A DNA stretch of 48,321 nucleotides, taken from Clostridia bacterium (lineage in GTDB: Bacteria > Bacillota > Clostridia > Oscillospirales > CAG-272). Below, piece by piece: positions 16,372 through 24,582 of this stretch (within the stretch, counting starts at the first letter, position 1; each line of letters starts with the position of its first letter). The stretch spans positions 1 to 48,321 of the forward strand of contig JAFUQU010000030.1 of NCBI GenBank assembly GCA_017472255.1, read 5' to 3'. The notes beneath the pieces are model-generated. The model ran no database searches, was not told the origin of the DNA, and saw nothing but the letters and a program-made list of their open reading frames with translations. The translations under genes were made by a program, and so were the position numbers.

Positions 16372-16765
16372 TTATGCATCATTTATACATAATACGCAGC
16401 TTGATTTCTTTGCCAATTACCGCTGGTATCTCCGCGAATTAGCAGAGCGTGAAGATGCGCGAAATCGCATTTTGTCTGACATTCATTCGGGCTTGACCAG
16501 CCGCGACAGCTATGACACCGATTGGGAAGCTCAAATTGACAGCGATATCGCCGCGCTGCGCAAAAAAATCGCTGGAATTGAGTCCGTCATCGACGCAATT
16601 CCCGAAACGCCCAAGCTTTTGCAGTGCAAGTTGTTCCTGCGCTACCATTTTATTCTCGGCTTTTCACTTACCGAAACCGCCAGCCGCATGAACATCAGCC
16701 TGTCTACCCTGCGCAGAGTGCGCATACGCTGCGAAGAGTACCTCGAAAAACGACCATTAAGCTAA
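16364..16765 (+). CDS. Phage-type sigma-70 region-4-like regulator, hypothetical
   Basis: The 133-residue protein has a helical N-terminal half. A helix-turn-helix at the end (LFLRYHFILGFSLTETASRM, then NISLSTLRRVRIRCEEYLEK) resembles region 4 of sigma factors, as found in phage late-gene activators of the ArpU/DUF1492 kind. The GTG at 16364 is chosen because AAAGGCGGTGAT stands just upstream, one mismatch from a perfect anti-16S match; that start lies within the end of the previous gene. Upstream in-frame starts exist at 16313 and 16355. A hairpin with T-run follows directly. The target genes are unknown. Confidence 0.65.
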   Translation: MHNYASFIHNTQLDFFANYRWYLRELAEREDARNRILSDIHSGLTSRDSYDTDWEAQIDSDIAALRKKIAGIESVIDAIPETPKLLQCKLFLRYHFILGFSLTETASRMNISLSTLRRVRIRCEEYLEKRPLS

Positions 16766-16790
16766 AAAAGACCGCAGTAAGCGATCTTTT
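16764..16790 (-). terminator. Shared terminator between the phage-like gene and hisE
   Basis: aaaagaccgc (16766-16775) pairs with gcgatctttt (16781-16790). The single A/C position becomes a T-G wobble on the minus strand, which also has six Ts following. It therefore suits the end of the minus-strand his operon best, and may also serve the plus-strand gene that stops at 16765. Confidence 0.75.
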
Positions 16791-16800
16791 CTGGCAATTT

Positions 16801-17130
16801 TCAGGTGTTTCTGTCAACTTTTTTCATTACTTTCAGGTTGCCAATCTTCTTTGACCGCGCATCCAGTTCGCCAAGCACGTCATCCAGCGCAAGCCCGCGC
16901 TCATTCATCATCACCACCAGATGGTACAGCAGGTCGCTGATCTCATTTTTCAGTTCCTCATTGTTCCCATTTTTGGCAGCGATGATTGTCTCAGCGCATT
17001 CCTCTCCTACCTTTTTCAGGATTTTATCAATGCCCTGGCTAAAAAGATAGCAGGTGTACGAGCCTTCCTCGGGATTGATTTTTCGGTCGGATACGACCTC
17101 ATATAAATCGCGTAATACGTTATCGTTCAT
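16801..17130 (-). CDS. hisE: Phosphoribosyl-ATP pyrophosphatase HisE
   Basis: The 109-residue MazG-like all-helical enzyme hydrolyses phosphoribosyl-ATP to phosphoribosyl-AMP, the second step of histidine synthesis. The acidic metal-binding helices are visible (KVGEECAETIIAAK, ELKNEISDLLYHLVVMM). It is a separate gene rather than fused to HisI. AGGAGA precedes the ATG. Last gene of the his operon. Confidence 0.96.
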   Translation of the reverse strand: MNDNVLRDLYEVVSDRKINPEEGSYTCYLFSQGIDKILKKVGEECAETIIAAKNGNNEELKNEISDLLYHLVVMMNERGLALDDVLGELDARSKKIGNLKVMKKVDRNT

Positions 17131-17154
17131 TTTAATTTTCTCCTATTTATGAAA

Positions 17155-17499
17155 TTATTTTTCGTCTGTATTCATCAGTTCGCGATAGAAGCAGCTCCGA
17201 TTTCCGGTATGACAAGCCGCGCCAGTTTGATCAACTTTGATCAACAGTGTGTCTTCATCGCAGTCGTAAGCAATCGAGTGAATGACCTGTATATGCCCGG
17301 AATGTGCGCCTTTATTCCACAATTCCTGTCTAGAACGGCTCCAGAACCAGGTGCGTCCCGTCTTTAACGTCAGACCAAGAGATTCTTCGTTCATATACGC
17401 CAGCATCAGAACTTCGCCGTTCTGCCAATCCTGCACGATAGCAGGGATCAATTCCGATTTTTTGAAAAATATTTTCAGATCAACATTTTTATCTATCAC
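17155..17499 (-). CDS. hisI: Phosphoribosyl-AMP cyclohydrolase HisI
   Basis: The enzyme opens the adenine ring of phosphoribosyl-AMP, the third step. The zinc and substrate motifs [17 protein letters not shown] and [11 protein letters not shown] are intact. A TTG at 17517 would overlap hisF, but AGGAGG lies right after the hisF stop codon and nine bases before GTG 17499, so that GTG (114 residues, starting VIDKNVDL) is preferred. hisE follows after 24 bases. Confidence 0.94.
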   Translation of the reverse strand: MIDKNVDLKIFFKKSELIPAIVQDWQNGEVLMLAYMNEESLGLTLKTGRTWFWSRSRQELWNKGAHSGHIQVIHSIAYDCDEDTLLIKVDQTGAACHTGNRSCFYRELMNTDEK

Positions 17500-17513
17500 T
17501 TTATACTGCCTCC

Positions 17514-18272
17514 TCAAAGTCTGACTGGGATGTTATGTTCGCGAAGATGTTCTTTCACCTGGCGGACGGTCAGTTCCCTGAAATGGAACAAGCTGGCTGC
17601 CAGTGCCGCATCGCATCCGGTCTGCTCAAAAACGTCCGAAAAGTGTTCCACCCTGCCGCCGCCGCCCGAAGCGATCACCGGAATGTTGACGCTCGACGCA
17701 ATCGCCCGCGTCAGCTCAATGTCAAACCCGTTTTTTGTTCCATCGCAATCCATCGAAGTCAGCAAAATTTCGCCTGCTCCAAGTCTTTCGCCTTCGCGTG
17801 CCCATTCAACTGCATCAATTCCCATATCTTTCCGCCCGCCGTTGATGTAAACGGTAAAATGCCCGTCTTCGCAGCGTTTTGCGTCGATGGCCAGCACAAC
17901 GCATTGGCTTCCAAAGCGGTCGGCTGCGTCAGCAATGATCTGTTTGTTCAAAACCGCAGCGGAATTTACTGCCACTTTGTCAGCACCTGCCAACAAGATT
18001 TCGCGAAAATCGTCAACTGTGCGGATTCCGCCGCCCACCGTCAGCGGCATAAACACTTCCCTCGCGGTTCTTTCAACCACATCTGTTATTGTTTTCCTTT
18101 GATCGCTGGAGGCTGTAATATCCAGAAATACCAGTTCGTCGGCCCCCTGTGAATTGTAGTATTTTGCGCTTTCCACAGGGTCGCCAGCATCGCGCAATCC
18201 CACAAAATTTACACCTTTTACCACGCGCCCATCCTTCACGTCGAGGCACGGGATGATTCTTTTTGACAGCAT
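17514..18272 (-). CDS. hisF: Imidazole glycerol phosphate synthase cyclase subunit HisF
   Basis: The 252-residue (beta/alpha)8 barrel closes the imidazole ring, using ammonia delivered by HisH. Catalytic Asp residues lie in [15 protein letters not shown] near the start and in [16 protein letters not shown] in the C-terminal half. The phosphate loops VGGGIRT and ASGGGG are present. GAGGAG precedes the ATG. Eleven bases separate it from hisA. Confidence 0.97.
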   Translation of the reverse strand: MLSKRIIPCLDVKDGRVVKGVNFVGLRDAGDPVESAKYYNSQGADELVFLDITASSDQRKTITDVVERTAREVFMPLTVGGGIRTVDDFREILLAGADKVAVNSAAVLNKQIIADAADRFGSQCVVLAIDAKRCEDGHFTVYINGGRKDMGIDAVEWAREGERLGAGEILLTSMDCDGTKNGFDIELTRAIASSVNIPVIASGGGGRVEHFSDVFEQTGCDAALAASLFHFRELTVRQVKEHLREHNIPVRL

Positions 18273-18283
18273 ATGCTCCTCGC

Positions 18284-19006
18284 TTATATGGATTTTTGGC
18301 TAACCGCAATCGCTTCCTCTAGCGAAAGGGTTCCGCTATATATGGACTTTCCGCAGATCGCGCCGTAAAGATTCATCGCATTCAGATCGCGGATATTCTG
18401 TATGTCGCGAATTCCGCCGCTCGCAATGATGTTCATCGATACCGCTTCCGAGAGCTTTTTCAACTGTTCCAGATTCGGACCGGTGAGCGTTCCATCTTTC
18501 GAAATGTCGGTGAATATGACATATTTTGCGCCCGATTTTTCCATTTCTTTTGCCAATTCTATATAATCAGCGCCCGAATTTTCGAGCCATCCACTCGTCT
18601 TCACCTGACCGTCCAGCGCATCGATTCCCACGGCAATCCGATCGCCGTATTTAGCAACCGCTTCACGGACAAGAGGCGGATTCTTCAATGCCGCGGAGCC
18701 AATGATAACGCGCTCGATCCCTTTCGATATGTAATAATCGATGGTATCCATGTCGCGAATTCCGCCGCCGACTTCAATCGGAATATGGACTTTTCGCGCA
18801 ACCTCCGTGTAAATGTCGCTGTTCACGCGGCTTCCTTCACGCGCTCCATCCAGATCGACCATGTGAATGAATTCAGCGCCCGCCGCTTCAAATCCAAGCG
18901 CAGTTTCAATGGGATCCGCCGCAACTTTTTCCGCAGTACCGTATTCGCCCTTTGTCAATCTGACGCACTTGCCCCCAAGTATGTCAATTGCTGGCAGTAT
19001 AATCAT
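18284..19006 (-). CDS. hisA: ProFAR isomerase HisA
   Basis: The 240-residue half-barrel-repeat enzyme isomerises ProFAR to PRFAR, the fourth step. It has [15 protein letters not shown] with the catalytic Asp, EVGGGIRD, and [16 protein letters not shown] with the second Asp. The start overlaps the hisH end by 23 bases, with GGAGGAA inside hisH. Confidence 0.97.
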   Translation of the reverse strand: MIILPAIDILGGKCVRLTKGEYGTAEKVAADPIETALGFEAAGAEFIHMVDLDGAREGSRVNSDIYTEVARKVHIPIEVGGGIRDMDTIDYYISKGIERVIIGSAALKNPPLVREAVAKYGDRIAVGIDALDGQVKTSGWLENSGADYIELAKEMEKSGAKYVIFTDISKDGTLTGPNLEQLKKLSEAVSMNIIASGGIRDIQNIRDLNAMNLYGAICGKSIYSGTLSLEEAIAVSQKSI

Positions 19007-19616
19007 GGACGATTCCTCCGAAATTTCTCAATATTTGCAAGCCAATGCTTTCGCTTTTTTCCGGATGGAACTGGCATCCGTAGACATTTCCATTTTGCAC
19101 AATTGCCGGAATTTCGTAGCCGTAATCCGTTGAAGCTATAAGATTTTGTCTATTTTTCACAACCGCTTTGTAGGAATGCACAAAGTATACCTGCGCATTT
19201 TCAGGAAGACCCGCCAACAAATGCGATGAATTTACAATCGTCAGTTCATTCCATCCCATGTGCGGAACTTTCAAACCATCAGGTTTCATTTTTACGACTT
19301 CACCGTGGATCAGACCAAGCCCCTCGCACTCGCGGAACTCATATCCGCGGTCAAAAAGCAGCTGCATTCCAAGACAAATTCCAAGCAATGGCTTCTTATC
19401 TATGGCTGATTTTATATATTTTGTCAGCCCTGTATCATTCAGCCGTTCCATCGCATCGGGAAAAGCGCCGACGCCCGGCAAAATCAACCCATCCGCTGCG
19501 TCAAGCAGCGCCGGATCGTCGGACACAAAGGAATCTTCTCCAATAAAATCCAGCGCATTTTTTACACTGTGAAGATTCCCCATTCCGTAATCAATAATTC
19601 CAATTTTGTTTTTCAC
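18984..19616 (-). CDS. hisH: Imidazole glycerol phosphate synthase glutaminase subunit HisH
   Basis: The class-I glutamine amidotransferase supplies ammonia to HisF. The nucleophile Cys is in LLGICLGMQLLF and the His-Glu pair in CQFHPEKS. The frame extends to a TTG at 19628, but GGAGA stands just before GTG 19616, giving the usual N-terminus (KNKIGIIDYGMGN; 210 residues). Confidence 0.95.
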   Translation of the reverse strand: MKNKIGIIDYGMGNLHSVKNALDFIGEDSFVSDDPALLDAADGLILPGVGAFPDAMERLNDTGLTKYIKSAIDKKPLLGICLGMQLLFDRGYEFRECEGLGLIHGEVVKMKPDGLKVPHMGWNELTIVNSSHLLAGLPENAQVYFVHSYKAVVKNRQNLIASTDYGYEIPAIVQNGNVYGCQFHPEKSESIGLQILRNFGGIVHDYTASN

Positions 19617-19648
19617 GATATTCTCCAAATCAAAAGGTTTGATTTTTC

Positions 19649-20248
19649 CTATAATACGCCTTTGGCCGATAGGATCGCCCCATCAATCGGCTGAAGCGCA
19701 TCTTTCAGCGAATGCGCAAATGCCTTGAAGATCGCTTCGACCGCATGATGGTCGTTTTGTCCATACAGGAGCGAAATGTGCAGAGTCGCTCCCATGTTAA
19801 ATGCGACGGCACGGAAGAATTCTTTTGTCATCTGTGCATCATATGTGCCAATCATTGGTGCTTTTGGCTCATAATCAAATACCAGATAAGAACGCCCAGA
19901 TACATCAATTACTGCCCGTGCAAGTGCTTCATCCATTGGTATATATGAACAACCATACCGCGTTATCTTCCCTCGCTTTTGCACAATTTCGTGCAAAAGT
20001 TTTCCGAGGACAATTCCGACATCCTCAATCGTATGGTGGCAATCCACATAGAGATCGCCGGATACTTCGAGAGATATTCTCGCTCCGGAGTGGACAGCGA
20101 AGGAATTCAGCATATGGTCGAAAAATCCTACTCCGCTCTTCCCGAACAGCCCGCTCGGCTCATCGCTGCCGTACTCGATCGACATCCTGATCCTTGTCTC
20201 AAGAGTCTTTCTTTCCAAACTTGCTTTATCGATTTGTGTATTACTCAC
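19649..20248 (-). CDS. hisB: Imidazoleglycerol-phosphate dehydratase HisB
   Basis: The 199-residue enzyme is the single-function form, without the phosphatase domain found in enterobacterial HisB. Manganese-binding His clusters FFDHMLNSFAVHSG, DCHHTIEDVG and GQNDHHAVEAIFKA are intact. It starts with GTG in a GTGA overlap with the hisC stop codon, and AGGTGAT serves as ribosome binding site. Confidence 0.97.
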   Translation of the reverse strand: MSNTQIDKASLERKTLETRIRMSIEYGSDEPSGLFGKSGVGFFDHMLNSFAVHSGARISLEVSGDLYVDCHHTIEDVGIVLGKLLHEIVQKRGKITRYGCSYIPMDEALARAVIDVSGRSYLVFDYEPKAPMIGTYDAQMTKEFFRAVAFNMGATLHISLLYGQNDHHAVEAIFKAFAHSLKDALQPIDGAILSAKGVL

Positions 20249-21321
20249 AAAATCACCTCACGCATTTTGGCTAACAATTCATCGATTTCTTCGCGCTTTC
20301 CTGCCGTAATTCGTATGAATCCACCCTTTGCCATGCAACGAATCGCAATGCTCTTTTCTTTCAATTTCTTGTGGAGAGCGACCGCCAGCTCAGGCGTTTT
20401 CATTTTTAACAGAACAAAGTTGGTCGATGTTTCGTATATTGTTTCAATGGAACTATTTTCGATTTTTTTGATTTCTTCCCGCAGATACACCGTGTTTGCT
20501 TTGATTTCCCTAACGCGCGCTTCAATTTCGTGGTAATGATTCAGGATTATTTTTCCATATATCTGCGAAACCGTATTTACATTATATGGACTTTTGATTT
20601 TTCTGAGCGTTTTTGCAATTTCTTCGTTTGAAATTGCGAATCCAAGCCTGAGCGCCGCAGCACCATAGGCCTTCGAAGTCGTTTTAAGCACAATCAGATT
20701 CTCAAATTTATCGCACAAATCCAGCACGCTCTCGTTCACCGGCGAAAATTCCATATAGGCTTCGTCCACAATCACAAAAGCATTCACATTTTTGATGAAT
20801 TTTATGATGTCATCGCGCTTTTCCAGTGCTCCAGTTGGGTTGCACGGGTTCGAAAATATTACGATTTTCGACCTTTTTTCATTTACAACCTGCGTCAGTT
20901 TTTCGAAATTAATTTGGAACTTTTCATCTTTTCCGAAACTGATCACTTGCGCGCCGGCTAACGAACTATAAAATTCGTACATGGAGAAGTCCGGCGAAAC
21001 TACAGCCACCGTATCCTCGTTTTCCGTCAAATTGCCGCAAATAAGACTAATCAACTCATCGGAGCCGTTGCCTGCCACCACATTTTTCGGATCAACTTTG
21101 TAAATTTTTGCAAAGGATTCAATCAATTCCTTGGCAAATGGATCCGGATAGCGATTGAAATCGATTTCGGATACCACCTTCTTAAACTCGTTCAGCACCT
21201 CATCAGACGGATTGAACGGGCTTTCGTTTGCGTCAAGCCGGATCTTGCAGATATCGGTATTTGGTGTATATTCCTCAATTTCGCGAACCTTTTGAGGAAT
21301 CATATTGTCTAACATATCCAT
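20245..21321 (-). CDS. hisC: Histidinol-phosphate aminotransferase HisC
   Basis: The 358-residue fold-type-I PLP enzyme forms histidinol phosphate. RLDANESPF is the usual N-terminal motif. The PLP lysine lies in LKTTSKAYGAAALRLGF, with SNPCNPTG and IVDEAYMEF as further cofactor contacts. A second in-frame ATG two codons on is a possible alternative start. Three bases separate it from hisD. Confidence 0.95.
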   Translation of the reverse strand: MDMLDNMIPQKVREIEEYTPNTDICKIRLDANESPFNPSDEVLNEFKKVVSEIDFNRYPDPFAKELIESFAKIYKVDPKNVVAGNGSDELISLICGNLTENEDTVAVVSPDFSMYEFYSSLAGAQVISFGKDEKFQINFEKLTQVVNEKRSKIVIFSNPCNPTGALEKRDDIIKFIKNVNAFVIVDEAYMEFSPVNESVLDLCDKFENLIVLKTTSKAYGAAALRLGFAISNEEIAKTLRKIKSPYNVNTVSQIYGKIILNHYHEIEARVREIKANTVYLREEIKKIENSSIETIYETSTNFVLLKMKTPELAVALHKKLKEKSIAIRCMAKGGFIRITAGKREEIDELLAKMREVIL

Positions 21322-21324
21322 ACC

Positions 21325-22596
21325 TCACTTCAAGCGCTGCGCAATCGAGTTCGCGTGAGCGCCTAACCCCTCGGCCTGCGCGAAAGCAATCACCTTCTCG
21401 CCAACCTTCTTGAGCGCCGCTTCATTATAATATAGGTAGCTTGATTTTTTGATAAAACTGTCCACTCCCAGCGCCGACGAGAACCGTGCGGTCCCGTTTG
21501 TCGGCAACACGTGGTTGGGGCCCGCAAAATAATCGCCGAGCGGCTCAGGCGCATTGTCGCCTAAGAAAATCGAACCTGCATTCTTCACAAGCGAGAGAAG
21601 CTCAAAGGGATTTGCAACGGAAAGTTCCAGATGTTCGGGTGCAATTCTGTTCGAAAGTTCCACGGCATCGTTTAGATTTTCGACCAAAACGATCGCTCCA
21701 TAATGATTCAGCGATTGATCGATAATCTGATTCCGTTCCAGCTGCGATTTCTGCGCTTCAATCTCCTCGACAACCTTCTCTGCCAGCGACTCGGAAGTCG
21801 TTATCAGGATCGAAGCCGCCATCGGATCGTGCTCAGCCTGGCTCATCAGATCGGCCGCAACGTATGCAGGGTTTGCGCGGTCATCGGCGATCACCAAAAC
21901 CTCGCTGGGACCGGCGATCATATCGATGTCAACCGCGCCAAATACCAGCTTTTTCGCCATCGCCACAAAGATATTTCCAGGACCTACGATCTTGTCCACA
22001 CGTTCGATGGACTCGGTTCCGTAAGCCAGCGCCGCCACCGCCTGAGCACCGCCGACCGAAACTATTTTCGTGATTCCCGCTTTTTTCGCAGCGTAAACCA
22101 CCGCCGGATTGATGCCTTCGCGTTTCGGAGGCGTCACAATCGTGATCGATTTCACGCCGGCAACCTGCGCCGGAATCGCATTCATGAGCACTGAGGAAGG
22201 ATATGCAGCTGTTCCTCCTGGAACATAAAGACCAACCTTCTCTAGCGGACGCACAAGCTGTCCCATCACTTTGCCATCATCGTTCATCATCCACGAATTT
22301 TGAAGCTGTTTTTTGTGGAAGTTGTATATATTCTCCGCAGCTTCGTCAATTGTTTCGCGCAACGATTGCGGCACCTTTTTAATCAGGCAATTCTTCTCGT
22401 CTTCGCTGATTTCGAAGGAATCAAGCTTCACTTTATCAAATTTTTCTGTATATTCGCGCAACGCCTGGTCGCCATTTTTACGAACATTAGCAATCACGTC
22501 CGCAACTGTGTTCATGATTTCCGGGGAAATGCTTTCTGCACGATCCGACAGAAGTTTCAGCAGCTGATCCACTTCATTCTTCTTATATATTCTCAT
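21325..22596 (-). CDS. hisD: Histidinol dehydrogenase HisD
   Basis: The 423-residue zinc enzyme oxidises histidinol to histidine in two NAD-dependent steps. Features seen are RPLEKVGLYVPGGTAAYPSS, KIVGPGNIFVAMAKK, AGPSEVLVIADD, the SQAEHDP metal-site motif and IAPEHLEL. AAGGGTGA precedes the ATG. Confidence 0.97.
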   Translation of the reverse strand: MRIYKKNEVDQLLKLLSDRAESISPEIMNTVADVIANVRKNGDQALREYTEKFDKVKLDSFEISEDEKNCLIKKVPQSLRETIDEAAENIYNFHKKQLQNSWMMNDDGKVMGQLVRPLEKVGLYVPGGTAAYPSSVLMNAIPAQVAGVKSITIVTPPKREGINPAVVYAAKKAGITKIVSVGGAQAVAALAYGTESIERVDKIVGPGNIFVAMAKKLVFGAVDIDMIAGPSEVLVIADDRANPAYVAADLMSQAEHDPMAASILITTSESLAEKVVEEIEAQKSQLERNQIIDQSLNHYGAIVLVENLNDAVELSNRIAPEHLELSVANPFELLSLVKNAGSIFLGDNAPEPLGDYFAGPNHVLPTNGTARFSSALGVDSFIKKSSYLYYNEAALKKVGEKVIAFAQAEGLGAHANSIAQRLK

Positions 22597-22624
22597 ATTT
22601 ATTCACCCTTATGCATTTTCTGCC

Positions 22625-23251
22625 TTATTTTTCTATTTGTGCCGATATCCGTTTCACAAAATCGTCAATTTCGCTTTTCTTCAACTTAATCGACGCGGTG
22701 TTGACAATCAATCGGGTGGACACATACGCCACGTCTTCGTAGACCTCAAGACCATTTTCTCTGAGAGTCGATCCTGTTTCCACGATATCGACGATTGCGT
22801 CGGACAGTTGAAGGATCGGTGCTAACTCGACGGAGCCTTCAATCTTCACGATTTCGACGTCAATTCCCTTGTTGTTAAAGTATTTTTTTGTGACATTTGG
22901 ATATTTCGAAGCAATAATTTTGTGCGTATAGCCCTGATAAAAGTCCTTCCCCTTGATTCCGGCCAGCGCGAATTTGCACTTTCCGAAGTTCAGGTCGAGA
23001 ATTTCATGGAACCACTTGCCATGTTCCATAATCGTGTCTTCGCCTACAATGCCGACATCGCAGACGCCGTGCTCGATATATGTAATCACATCGGCTGCTT
23101 TCGCCAAAACAACTTCTATATCGTCGGCTCCCAGCTTAAACACCAGCTTACGACCTTTTTCTTCAAGCTCGGAGCAATCATAACCAGCTTTTTTCAATAA
23201 TTCGATGGCTTTTTGTTCAATTCTTCCCTTTGTCAATGCAATGCGAATCAT
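22625..23251 (-). CDS. hisG: ATP phosphoribosyltransferase catalytic subunit HisG, short form
   Basis: The 208-residue protein is the short HisG, which lacks the C-terminal regulatory domain and works as a complex with HisZ. It carries out the first and committed step, ATP plus PRPP. DVGIVGEDTIMEHG and ADAIVDIVETGSTLRENGL (the PRPP-loop region, read here as SDAIVDIVETGSTLRENGL) are visible. ATGA overlap with hisZ supports equal production of the two subunits. Confidence 0.96.
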   Translation of the reverse strand: MIRIALTKGRIEQKAIELLKKAGYDCSELEEKGRKLVFKLGADDIEVVLAKAADVITYIEHGVCDVGIVGEDTIMEHGKWFHEILDLNFGKCKFALAGIKGKDFYQGYTHKIIASKYPNVTKKYFNNKGIDVEIVKIEGSVELAPILQLSDAIVDIVETGSTLRENGLEVYEDVAYVSTRLIVNTASIKLKKSEIDDFVKRISAQIEK

Positions 23252-24432
23252 TTTTCAGCAGCCTCCGATTCTTTTGTTGTGTCAATGACCGTCTCAACAT
23301 TCATATTTTTTGCATAATTATTCGTTTCTTCAAGAGTGTCAAATACAGACAACTCACAGGTTAAGCCGCGCTCAACGTAACTATTTTTTACTTTTATGGC
23401 ATCGGCATATGTTTCTTCGTTATAATGCACAATCGCATCCGCGCTCGGCATTTCGCAAAGTTTGCCGGACTTGATCAATGCATCCGCAACTGCGCAAACA
23501 TTTACCGCAAACCCTATCGCAGGCTGGTCGTAATCGAAGCTGGCCAACAGTCTATCATATCTTCCGCCCTTCAGCACGGGCTCTCCCGCATTGTCGATAT
23601 ATCCGCGAAATACCAGACCGGTATAGTAGTCGAATTTATGAACCATGCCCATATCTACCATAATATATTCTTCATATCCGGCATTTTTCAACAGTTCATA
23701 CAGCTTCTTCACATAATTCAGCGCGTCCACCGCATCCTGATTTTCACCCGCCAATTCAAACGCCTCCGCAAACACTTCGTCATTTCCATAGAGGAGCGGA
23801 AGTTTGCGAATCTTCTCATTTTGCAGGTTTTTATCAAACATATTCAGCGACACGTAATTCTTTGCATCGACAAAGCTGCGCACGGTTTGAACCTCGTCCT
23901 CAGAGAGATTCATCTCATTGATCAGAGCGTTAAAGTAGCCGACATGACCGATTTCCAGCTTACACTTCAGATTCAAGCTCTTAAGCGTTTCCAGTGCCGT
24001 CATAATGCACAATAAATCGCTTTTTAGACCGGACGCGCCAACCAGCTCAATGCCGCTCTGGAGAATCTCGTTCCGCTTGCCAGAATAATCGCTGTTAATT
24101 CGGTAAATATGCTGATTGTAGTACAGCTTCTGGGGCATCGCTGCGTTTTTCAGCTTTGTGGCCACAACGCGCGCGATAGGCGTGGTATTATCTGGACGCA
24201 TAGCCAATAGATGTCCTGTATTGTCTGTTAATTTATAGACATTTTCCTGCTTTATTGATTGATTAACAGCTGCCACCATGTCATAATTTTCAACCACGGG
24301 CGTGCTGATCGGGCGAAAACCGGCATCAACATAGATTTTCGTAAATCCATCCGTGATCTTTTCATACAGATCCGCTTCGGCGTACAGAAGATCGCGTGTA
24401 CCCTCCGGTATATTTTTATTCAGCTTATACAT
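23248..24432 (-). CDS. hisZ: ATP phosphoribosyltransferase regulatory subunit HisZ
   Basis: The 394-residue protein is a catalytically inactive HisRS-like paralogue that makes short-form HisG active and histidine-sensitive. The class-II synthetase-like core is seen in LLAMRPDNTTPIARVVATK and GSGL-region equivalents such as QSGIELVGA. The ending differs from a true synthetase, with no anticodon-binding domain. It is the first gene of the operon, with AAAGGTGAC before the ATG. Histidyl-tRNA synthetase proper is a less likely reading, given its place next to hisG. Confidence 0.93.
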   Translation of the reverse strand: MYKLNKNIPEGTRDLLYAEADLYEKITDGFTKIYVDAGFRPISTPVVENYDMVAAVNQSIKQENVYKLTDNTGHLLAMRPDNTTPIARVVATKLKNAAMPQKLYYNQHIYRINSDYSGKRNEILQSGIELVGASGLKSDLLCIMTALETLKSLNLKCKLEIGHVGYFNALINEMNLSEDEVQTVRSFVDAKNYVSLNMFDKNLQNEKIRKLPLLYGNDEVFAEAFELAGENQDAVDALNYVKKLYELLKNAGYEEYIMVDMGMVHKFDYYTGLVFRGYIDNAGEPVLKGGRYDRLLASFDYDQPAIGFAVNVCAVADALIKSGKLCEMPSADAIVHYNEETYADAIKVKNSYVERGLTCELSVFDTLEETNNYAKNMNVETVIDTTKESEAAEK

Positions 24433-24500
24433 TTTGTCACCTTTGTATAATTATTTATTCATATTTTGTGCGATCGGTTAAATTCCTTTATCACGTTAAT

Positions 24501-24529
24501 ATGATACCACATTAGAACGCTTTTGTCAA
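24501..24529 (-). promoter_or_regulatory. Sigma-A promoter of the his operon
   Basis: On the minus strand TTGACA (24529-24524), 17 bases, TATCAT (24506-24501) preceded by TGG. Start near 24494, leaving a leader of about 60 bases. No T-box, leader peptide with His codons or attenuator is visible in it. No terminator separates it from the polC end, so polC read-through may also feed the operon. Confidence 0.85.
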
Positions 24530-24582
24530 TTCGCACATTGCACGGGATACTTTATCACGCTTTAAAAATTTATGTGCTAATT

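Noticed and set aside
24433..24500. Histidine T-box or leader-peptide attenuator before hisZ
   Set aside because: The leader is only about 60 bases, with no T-box sequence, His codon run or alternative hairpins.
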